DNA of 64,000 nt from Lithocarpus polystachyus (lineage: Eukaryota; Streptophyta; Magnoliopsida; Fagales; Fagaceae): contig CM066164.1 of NCBI GenBank assembly GCA_033629205.1, positions 25,572,954 to 25,636,953 of the forward strand, given 5' to 3'. The notes under the pieces were generated by a model, which had not been told where the DNA came from, searched no databases, and saw only the letters and a program-made list of their open reading frames with translations. A program made the translations under genes and the position numbers. Below are positions 56,182 through 64,000 of the stretch, piece by piece (the first letter of the stretch is position 1; each line of letters opens with the position of its first letter).

Positions 56182-58214
56182 TCTATATCTATATATATCT
56201 AAAAACTGAAACGTAGCATTTACAGTTACTACGCTCCTGTTGAGCCACATCAGCAACCACATCATTATTTTATTTTCATTCTTTTTCTATTAGTGTTTTA
56301 AAAATTTCCACTTCAACTTCCATAACACCCATGTCTCCCTATCTCCACTATTTTAAAAATCCCATATAACGTCCTTAATGTTTGAGACTATCCATCTCCC
56401 CATTTCTTGCCTCTTCCTCTCCTCATTGAACCCAACCATTTCATACCTGTTCAGTTGCCACTATCCCTATAAAATCATAGAGATCATGTATAAACAGTTG
56501 TATGCTTTCTATCTCTCTTAACTAGAAGAGGAATAGTTTTGGATTTAACTCCTACAAAAAGCACAGGACCTGTGGTATTAGAACAATGTTTAAGATTATT
56601 AGCTCTCTTCTTCCTCACTCTAAAACCCAACTTTATATGTCCAATCAAATCACACCACCTAGCTAATAATATCATACTTTCATTTCAATTTGACACACTC
56701 TATCTCTTGCTGAGGCTTTGCTTTTATTTGATGGTGATCTATGGTTTTGAGGTTTTTTGGTTGTGACCCACAAAGGTAAACTCTTTTTTCTTAGTCGGTG
56801 CTTTTTTGGTGGTTTTGTGAGGTTTTCTCATGTGAGTTTTTTGAATTAGGTTTATTTATATGGTATGTGTATGCGGGTTTGCTTCAAAGTTGTGCTCTTT
56901 GCTGTGATTTTGTGGTTGCGTTCTCTTTTTGCTCCATGTAATATTCAAAATTTTTAGGTTTTTTTATGTGGGTATTTGAACTTTGACCTCTACATGAGAT
57001 ATTTGTAAATGGATGCCCTTCAAAAACTTCAAGAGTTGTTTTTTTTTGTATTCTATTTTGTTGGACTGCTTTGGTTTTGGGGGTTTGGGTTCATAATTTC
57101 CTCTGATTTTCATAGATTATTCATTAAAGTTTTGGTCCTTTTTGCAATTGGGCTCTTTATTATTGATTTATATTTGCTCAATTTTGTTCAACTTATCGAA
57201 TTTTGGATTCCTTAAGCCAGGTTTATATGCAATTCAAGTTTCGTTAGTTATTCAAAAAAAAAAAAAAAATCAGCTTTTCTTTGCTATTAATCTTAGATTA
57301 CTTTTTGAAAAAAAAAAGAAAAGAAAAAAGAAATAGATTACTTAGTAACAAGTTATGGATAGTGTGTAAAATTAGAATATGTTTTGCTTCCTCACTCTAA
57401 GTTTTTATGCATTCATGAGTATGCAATGTGATTGGAATGAGAGTCCAATGCATATGAAATGTTTTGCCTAAGCCTAATGCGTTATACGCTTTCTGTCTCA
57501 ACTGTTATAGGCTTTCACACATTAACACTTTAAATGTCCAATGCATTATAGAAACTTAGGTTTAGAAATTTTTTTGCCTTCGCTAAGTTCTCTCAACTAT
57601 CTCATATGAAATAGGGAAAATGTTTTGTATAGAAAATATTGTTAAGCTCAATATAATTTCTTTCCATTCTTGATGTATTGTTTCCAACAATTTAGGTGTG
57701 TTCTTTTTGTAAACACACGGGCTTACTACTCTTTTGGGAAATTATAGTAGCATTTTTATTTTTATTATCCATATCATATTTGAATAAACTATCTAAATAT
57801 TTTCTGACTCTAATGCATTATAATAATGATAATTAAAGTTTTTTCTAAAACGGTTCATTAAATATAAAAGTTATCAAATATTATAAGAATGGCTATTTGT
57901 TTGCCTAGGTAATAATTCAAACGTATGACTATATGAGTATATTCTCTATTGGTTTAATTAAATTAAATGAAAATCAACTGCCTTCACCATTATATCAGGA
58001 AAAAAAATGTTTTAGGTTTCAATTTTTTATTATTAATTATTATCAATAAATCACAATAATCATTCAAATAATAGTTACATTCTTACTATATATGAAAATA
58101 TATAGTCCACAAGTATGAGAGTAATATTCAATAGCACAAAAATTTACACCATGACTTTGTCTTCTTTTCATTTTTCTACTTTTTTTAATATGTCAATTTG
58201 AATTTGATGGAGTA

Positions 58215-58910
58215 CCGAAATAATTACGTCTTTAGCTCATCCATAGGGTTCGTCCAAGAAACAAGGGCCAGAGACTCAAGTATACCGTCCATAAGGAAGT
58301 GCCTGGAAAGTATATAATAATTACCCGAATTTTGGGGATTCAGGCCACAAAGTCCTAGGCCAAGGGCCTACTTAACACCAAAGGGTCATCTATAGACGAA
58401 AAGGTCGTCCATGGACATCGAGGGTCGTCTACCAAGAAAACGCCTAGACAACCCTCGAACACTTCGGAAATGCTCAGAAATGGATTTGCCTACAACAACT
58501 CATACTTTGGACCATGTGTGCGTAACTTCCAAAGGCAGTTGTAGGAGATCAAATTGAACATTTTAACTTCTATAGTAGTTGAGGAAGTTAATCTCTACTT
58601 CCACAAATATTGGGGAAGTTAACCGCTACTTCCACAAATATTGGGGAAGTTATTTAAACCAATAACCGCTCCAAAGCTCCCTATATAAACACCCATCCAG
58701 ACCAAACGAAGGCAAGTCTTTTTCTGACATTACTCCCCAAAAGTTAGAACTTAATTTTCAAGAGGGAAGCTAACTTAGTCATCGGAAGGGACTTGGCCGG
58801 TCTACCCTGGTCGCCTTTTGATAGTGCGTTCTTCCTTGCAGGCTTTTGCAGCAACTACCAGCCTATCGAAGCCGGAGCATTTAGTCTACTGATTCTGTGC
58901 AGCATCAAAA
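58215..58910 (+). repeat. Probable solo LTR inside the Helitron
   Basis: This segment of about 700 bases is less AT-rich than its surroundings and organised like an LTR: a CTATATAAACACCC TATA region at 58681, a leader, and TTGCAGG-type sequence at the end. CGTCCATGGACG-like motifs recur near the start. A 27-31 base unit, CTTCCACAAATATTGGGGAA, occurs twice at about 58590-58660. No primer-binding site or second LTR was found, and the ends are not fixed. Confidence 0.45.
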
Positions 58911-59108
58911 TTCATTGTTTAATTTTTGTAAAATCTATGTTTACTCTACACTATATTTAATTATGAATTTTCTAGGGTATGCTATGTATTTTGATGGCTG
59001 ATTCAAATGATTTCTTGACAAAATTTTGTTTGAATAATTTGATAAGTTGTGCTATATTTCTTTGATGTTTTTTTAGTAATGGTAGTTTATTACTTTTTTT
59101 TTTAGAAA

Positions 59109-59144
<36 letters not shown>
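59109..59144. repeat. (CA)n microsatellite
   Basis: About eighteen CA units. Confidence 0.95.
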
Positions 59145-59146
<2 letters not shown>

Positions 59147-59399
59147 GGAGAGGAAAAGGGGTTCTGACACAAATGCACACCACAACTCCACTTAAAAGTC
59201 ATGATAATTTTTAAGTAGTAAAAATTTATTACTTAAAAGCCATGGTAGTTTATTACTTAAGTAGTAAAAATTTTCTTTTGACAATTCACAAAATAATCCT
59301 TAAAGAACTATTATTATAAAATTTTTACTTTTAAATAAGTTTATCCACAAATAATCATTAATAATATACTCACGTATCACGCGGGTCGTCTGCAGGTAG

Positions 59400-59646
59400 T
59401 ATATTTATAATATCAACAATCAAATGGGTAGTACTAAAAAGTTATGTTTCAATTGTATAGTTATTGTATGCATCACATATTGTACAACGTTGCAATCACG
59501 CATAAAAAATTTTAAAAATAAAAAATAAAAACTCAATTAGTAAATGGTTTATCACAAGATCAATCCAACTTATTCCCATTCAAGCAAACACTTTAATAAT
59601 TACAACCGAAATGAGTTAATAATCCTAAATAATCACACACACCAAG

Positions 59647-59692
<46 letters not shown>

Positions 59693-59885
59693 TTATTGGT
59701 GAATTTATTGCAAAATTTCCCTTTAACCCATCAGGCTAATGGGTCAACCCTTCTTTTCAAAGGTAAGAAATTCCTCTACCTATACTCACATTTTCCTTTA
59801 GTTTCTGACATGTAAACAAGTTCAAGTCTAATTTTGTCAAAACTAGAGCCTTGATGTTAGGACATTTTTAAGGGCCAGCCCAACC
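59400..59885. other. AT-rich spacer with GA tract
   Basis: It contains an almost pure GA tract at 59647-59692 with one AA interruption. No gene was recognised. Confidence 0.5.
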
Positions 59886-59889
59886 TTTT

Positions 59890-60325
59890 GCCGCAAAACT
59901 TGGGAGAAAATAAACTTTTGCCCTTATATTTTAAAATATCTAGCACAATATTCTTATTTTGAGATTATTAAATACCATGTTTTTGTTTTGAAACTTGATT
60001 TTCCAAAAAATTAAGTTCTCCATCGAACTCGATTTTATGATTATTAAGGTTCTAGGTAAGTTTTTACCATGCTGGAAGAGCACTAGTAACTTTTCCCAAT
60101 TTAAAAAAACCAGGTGGAACTCGATTTTATTGAAATCAAGTTTCAAGGAAAAACTTACCTAAAACTTGAAAATCATACAATCGAGTTATATTGAAACCGA
60201 TTTTTAGAAAATTAAGTTTCAAAAAAGTAACACGATACTTAATAGTTTTAAAACATGAACAATTTGCTAAATATTTTTTGTTTAAAAAAATAAGGGCAAA
60301 AGCTCATTTTTCCCCAAAACCTGTC
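59890..60325. mobile_element. Relative of the AACTCGAG foldback element
   Basis: It starts GGGAGAAAATAAACTTTTGC and ends, reversed, GGGGAAAAATGAGCTTTTGC. Both edges contain TTTTGCCCTTAT, as does the element at 33228-33812. Interior GAAACTTGATTTTCC and GGAACTCGATTTTATTGAAA repeats are diverged forms of its palindromes. No target duplication was fixed. Confidence 0.65.
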
Positions 60326-60330
60326 CATTC

Positions 60331-60690
60331 TATTACGGCCATATTTAGGGAAAAGAAAACTAATGAAAGCATCATATTTATAAGTTTTCTTTTTGTTGTT
60401 AGACACAACCAAACATGCCTATCTTACAATAGACAATTCCTTACAAGTTCACTACCTAGGTTACTTTTGATTAGAACATCTATCACACACATATAACGGG
60501 TAAAAATACTTGTGTGCATAAAAAAAATAAAAATAAAAATATTTCATACGATGAAAGTAGCTAGTCTATTGCACATGCATATTTTACAAGAGCTTATTTT
60601 AATATTAGAGGTAATACAACTTACTTATAAAGCCACATCAAAGTAACTGGGTAATAGTACAAGGGAGAAAGGACTAATAGAATAGACCAA
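60331..60690. other. Spacer downstream of paralogue B
   Basis: AT-rich; nothing recognised apart from the likely 3' UTR near 60640-60737, which aligns with the region after paralogue A (AAACCTCCCAGCTAGAAGC against AAACCTCTCAGGAACC). Confidence 0.4.
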
Positions 60691-60737
60691 TATCTCCAAA
60701 CAAACCTCCCAGCTAGAAGCATCGACTTGAGGCTCAA

Positions 60738-61862
60738 CTATTTTATTATTACACCACCATACTTCCTAGCAGCCTCTCTACTATCAATGGTTTGTGGCTG
60801 AGATATTAAGTTGCCATACCGCCTTGCAGCTTCCCTACTATCAATGATTTCTGTATAGGTATTATCTCTTTTTGGCACTGGTTTTTGGATCGCTGGCACT
60901 CTGAACCGGGGAAAATTGCTATTCTGTTTGTCTGATTGAGCTTGATTATATCCATGGCCTTTCACTGGCTCTGACTTATATTCGTAGTCGTTAACTAGCT
61001 CAGGCTTATATCCGTAATCTCTCGGTGGCTCTGGCTTATATTCATAGTCTTTGATTGGCTTGACCTTATATGCATACTCTTTCACAGGCTCTGGCTTATA
61101 TCCGTAATCTCTCGGTGGCTCTGGCTTATATTCATAGTCTTTGATTGGCTTGACCTTATATGCATACTCTTTCACAGGCTCAGGCTTATATCCGTAATCT
61201 CTCGGTGGCTCTGGCTTATATTCATAGTCTTTGATTGGCTCGACCTTATATGCATTCTCTTTCACAGGCTCAGGCTTATAGTCATAGTCCTTGACTGGCT
61301 CGGCCTTGTATTCATAGTTTTTTATCGGCTCGACCTTTGCTGGGAAGCTATTTTTGTATCCATAGTCTTTGACTGGCTCAACTTTTGGTGGGGAACTATG
61401 TTTGTATCTATGGTCTTTCATCGGCTCAACCTCGTACCCGTAATCTTTCACCAATTCATCTTTTGTTTGAGCACCATGTTTGTATCCATAGTCTTTCACT
61501 GGATCCACCTTGTATCCATAGTCTTTAGTTTGCTCAAGCTTTGGTGGGGAGCTATGTCTATGTCCATAGTCTTTCGTCGGCATGACTTTTGGTGGGGAGC
61601 TATGTCTGTATTCTATGACCAATGCTGCACTGACCTGCTCAACAGATGTCTCAACTTCTGCAACATACCTCTGTGCACAGTTGTTGGAAGTTTCCAAAAT
61701 GATTGGCATCTTCCTTCCCTCTGCATCGACAATGACAGGCTGGCTCAAATGATCAGATTTAGAAGCAAAGCTTGGTTTGCTCCATTCATCAGAGCGACGT
61801 GGAAACCTACCCTCGGTAGAGTTGCCTCCATAAGCATAACCATAACCATACTTGGCCATCAC
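60738..61862 (-). CDS. Tyr/Lys/Pro-rich repeat protein, 10-residue repeats (paralogue B)
   Basis: This is an intact single-exon gene for 374 residues, of unknown function. The N-terminus (YGYGYAYGGN, RRSDEWSKPSFAS, DAEGRKMPIIL) is shared with paralogue A. The first repeats keep the 16-residue form HSSPPKVMPTKDYGH. From about residue 120 most units shorten to 10 residues, xEPVKDYGYK. Within them a 30-residue, 90-base unit (KPIKDYEYKPEPPRDYGYK plus PEPVKEYAYK) is tandemly repeated nearly unchanged around 61020-61290, a sign of recent expansion. The C-terminus ends with a double motif, IDSREAARRYGN and IDSREAARKYGG. There is no signal peptide or membrane segment. It is probably a disordered, Tyr-rich protein. 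The role is unknown. Confidence 0.8.
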   Translation of the reverse strand: MMAKYGYGYAYGGNSTEGRFPRRSDEWSKPSFASKSDHLSQPVIVDAEGRKMPIILETSNNCAQRYVAEVETSVEQVSAALVIEYRHSSPPKVMPTKDYGHRHSSPPKLEQTKDYGYKVDPVKDYGYKHGAQTKDELVKDYGYEVEPMKDHRYKHSSPPKVEPVKDYGYKNSFPAKVEPIKNYEYKAEPVKDYDYKPEPVKENAYKVEPIKDYEYKPEPPRDYGYKPEPVKEYAYKVKPIKDYEYKPEPPRDYGYKPEPVKEYAYKVKPIKDYEYKPEPPRDYGYKPELVNDYEYKSEPVKGHGYNQAQSDKQNSNFPRFRVPAIQKPVPKRDNTYTEIIDSREAARRYGNLISQPQTIDSREAARKYGGVIIK

Positions 61863-62670
61863 TAACTTTTGAGTGATTTTTTTTTTTTTTACTCAAAGAA
61901 CTCTTGTGCTTCTTTCTCAGCTTCTATAGTTATCGTAACTCATCCTTAAATACAGAGATAATATTCCTATCTGCGTGATAATTGATATGGTACAGGATTC
62001 AACTATATTGCGTTTGGCAAGAGCGTATACACTGCTTTTCTCATCCACGTTCATCAGATTCGCTTCAAGCTGTTCATTAATGACAAAACAGTTGAAGAAT
62101 CATATTCTAGCCTATCCATGGATTATGATCTCCATTAGATTAATTCCCTAGAATGAGATCTTGTTTTCTTCAGATAACACTTGGTCCAGTCCTCTTTGGA
62201 TTGCCTCATGAGTCATATCTACCTTAAGAGAATATATAAAAGTGAGAATATCTTTGACTCCATGAAAGCTAATGTGAACCTTCCTTCATGTTTCAGTACA
62301 ATGTTGATGAGATTAGAGACTTTAAGGTTTACAATCAACCCATACAGTAGACATAATACACAACTTAGTTGAGTTTGGACCCCGCAAACCAGAATTATAG
62401 CTGTATCCTATTCAGTTCTAGCACATATTACTCAGAAGAAAAGTCACTCCTTAGAAACACTGCCTGATTGACTGCAGAAAGCGCATCCCGGCCACACGTA
62501 CCGAAATTGCCCAAGAACATATTACTCTATGTTAGTAACTTCGTGATCTTGTATTCGTTAATCTTATATTTCTGAATAGAATTTCTAGTTATCTACAAAC
62601 CCCTTCCAGCTAGCACATTTTCCATATTATTTTTCTTTTAGCGATATAAAATTTGAATCACAATAATCAC

Positions 62671-62703
<33 letters not shown>

Positions 62704-63334
62704 CCCTAGCTTCATCTTCAGATACTTTTGGTGGTTTCCCATAGCTGGAATTGGTAACCAAGCTGCCTATTATATCCCACCATGCATGTCATTGCATATT
62801 TTGAGTCACTTGATTTAACAATGTACTCAAATAAAACACAGCCTGTGAATATACTTTTATTGAGTAGTTTCATCTTCTTTACATCAGCTTCTAATTTTCT
62901 GGAAGATTGATGAATGATAATAAGTCATTTGAAGCCTGCAATAACGAGATTGATGCCCAGTTATATAACAAAAATGTTGGAATTACTTGGCTTCGTATAC
63001 TTTTCTCTAAGCGACCCATCAAGGATCAATTCTACATTTTGTGTACTACACCTAGATTCTGCCACTACAAAAGCATTCTGAAGAATCAAATTCATTTAAA
63101 GTTCCCTCTCTTCATGGTAAAACATTTCGAAGCACTCACATGGAATCCATGCTTGTGGTGTCACTGCGACCCATTGTACATCTTTGTTATGTGGATATTT
63201 TCCAACCACGTAGCACCGGTTGTAGCACATTCTGAAATTAGCTTATTATTCTCTATTTTCAAGTTTATTTCTAGTGGATCTGAGTTAAACAGCATAATTA
63301 AGCTTTATAAATTTCCAAAATTCTTTGATGTCTT
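61863..63334 (-). promoter_or_regulatory. Upstream region of paralogue B
   Basis: This aligns in blocks with 54303-55284. A TATA-like TATTTAAGG lies on the minus strand near 61947-61956, about 90 bases before the start codon. Further upstream, CCAAGAACAT, CATCAAGGATCAATTCTACA and TGAGTTAAACAGCATAATTA match the paired segment. The plus-strand frame at 62907-63347 lies in this duplicated block, but its counterpart in copy A is not open, so it is not called as a gene. A GA microsatellite is at 62674-62702. Confidence 0.5.
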
Positions 63335-63410
63335 TCTTCTAGGATAAGATTGTTGGGAAAGGACATTGATTCAACCTTGTCTACTAGGATGAGGAGTAGA
63401 AACGTTTCCA
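63335..63410 (-). pseudogene. Aspartic protease fragment (duplication copy B)
   Basis: On the minus strand it carries the same propeptide remnant as 55285-55350 (counterpart of LFPKNLSLLE in the gene at 11044), with more substitutions. It marks the outer edge of the duplicated segment. Confidence 0.65.
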
Positions 63411-64000
63411 TCTCACTTTAAATGAACAGAACCCATTTCATAATTGAAATTTTATTTTTGGATCTAACAAAATATGAAGTGTATGTTATTTAGAGGCATT
63501 GTTTACATTTTTGGATTTATAATATTTAATTTGAAACATTAATAAATGAGACGGGCTATTATTTTTAAATTTAGAAAGGGGCTAGTATAAATGTTTTTAG
63601 AAGTCTTTCTATATTAATTTTTTAATGAAATTTTGTAACAAACTTAGTTGTAGTCTAAGGCTACAATTTTACTAAATATTTTTTTATTGAAAGTGAATTT
63701 TGACAAATCCACCATTAGATTACATTTTCTTTTTATATGCTTCATCTAGCAAAATTTCCACACGATCAAAGATAAATAGCTATGTGTTAAGGTTCAAAAA
63801 ATCACAATGTTGTATCAAGGCCCAAAAAACAACACAAAGGATTGAAACCTAGGGAAAAATAACTTTTGGGATAAAGAGAAAAGGGAGAGGTCCAAACCCA
63901 TTAAGGGTCCATAAGGAGAGACCCAAATACATGGTGGTGTGCTGTCGCAGGCAACCAAAAATAAAACCTATATTCTTAAAAATATATGTAGTAGTGTGAG
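63411..64000. other. Window end, nothing recognised
   Basis: AT-rich sequence. A block at 63790-64000 with AAGGCCCAAAAAACAACACA is less AT-rich but shows no frame or repeat ends. Confidence 0.4.

Larger units (their letters stand above)
56182..59399 (+). mobile_element. Helitron, 3.2 kb
   Basis: The 5' end is TCTATATCTATATATATCTA, preceded by A at 56181. The 3' end has a degenerate hairpin, CTCACG-TATCA-CGCGGG, then TCGTCTGCAGGTAG followed by T at 59400, so the insertion is between A and T as Helitrons do. The first bases, with GAAACGTAGCATTTACAG, also look like plant Helitron starts. No Rep/helicase gene is present, so it is non-autonomous. It carries a probable solo LTR and a CA microsatellite. 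Confidence 0.75.

Noticed and set aside
61398..61865. A 155-residue plus-strand frame
   Set aside because: Antisense shadow of paralogue B, with no independent similarity.
18004..62702. CRISPR-like regularly spaced repeats
   Set aside because: All regular repeats seen are microsatellites, minisatellites, tandem duplications or coding repeats. The DNA is eukaryotic, with a spliced gene, LTR elements and SINEs.
62907..63347. A 146-residue plus-strand open frame in the upstream block of paralogue B
   Set aside because: The paired segment near 54950-55290 does not keep the frame, and no family is recognised. It is more likely chance.

Overview
The window is plant nuclear DNA, most likely from a woody eudicot (a Fagales-like tree is a guess from the style of its repeats). 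The evidence is an AT-rich background, plant Copia, Gypsy, hAT, Mutator-like, Tourist, SINE and Helitron sequences, many CA, GA, AT and AAT microsatellites, plant gene families, and a transposase gene with a canonical GT-AG intron. Few host genes are intact. The sequence is mostly nested transposable elements, and many can be delimited to the base by target-site duplications (TSDs) or by comparing two paralogous repeat copies that serve as each other's empty sites.

Layout. 1-1637: end of a Copia 5' LTR, primer-binding site and an open gag, cut off before pol. 1638-8008: Mutator-like repeat copy A, holding an apparently intact autonomous hAT (2162-5882, 757-aa transposase) and a Tourist MITE (6466-6838). 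8009-10440: decayed Tourist-like copies. 11044-12423: an intact nepenthesin-like aspartic protease gene on the minus strand, with a 9-bp-TSD MITE upstream. 13359-16600: two CT/GA-rich transposon-like units. 16603-17652: a PPR gene fragment next to a non-autonomous hAT. 18004-20214: microsatellites, a foldback MITE, a SINE and a second small hAT.

20362-31666: Mutator-like repeat copy B, about 1.7 kb of its own sequence split by a dead Gypsy element (22308-28366) and by four head-to-tail Helitron-type units (28682-30731). 32000-41300: tandem repeats, a foldback element rich in AACTCGAGTT, the 3' end of a Helitron that apparently carries a cysteine-synthase exon fragment, another hAT and a minus-strand SINE. 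42001-43226: a 595-bp tandem duplication containing a tRNA-derived SINE. 44640-47571: a laccase pseudogene with a foldback MITE in an intron. 47800-52557: an aspartic-protease 5' fragment, MITEs, a LINE fragment and a 1.6-kb hAT.

52841-63410: a segmental duplication carrying two paralogous, open, single-exon genes (52920-54302 and 60738-61862, both minus strand) for Pro/Lys/Tyr-rich repeat proteins of unknown function. Each copy ends in a short aspartic-protease fragment. A 3.2-kb Helitron lies between them.

There is no operon-like or pathway cluster. The likely functional genes are the aspartic protease, the two repeat-protein paralogues and possibly the hAT transposase. I found no convincing undescribed molecular system. 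The most interesting material is the dated nest of elements, the tandem Helitrons, the 9-bp-TSD MITE family and the diverging repeat-protein pair with a frame-displaced C-terminal motif.
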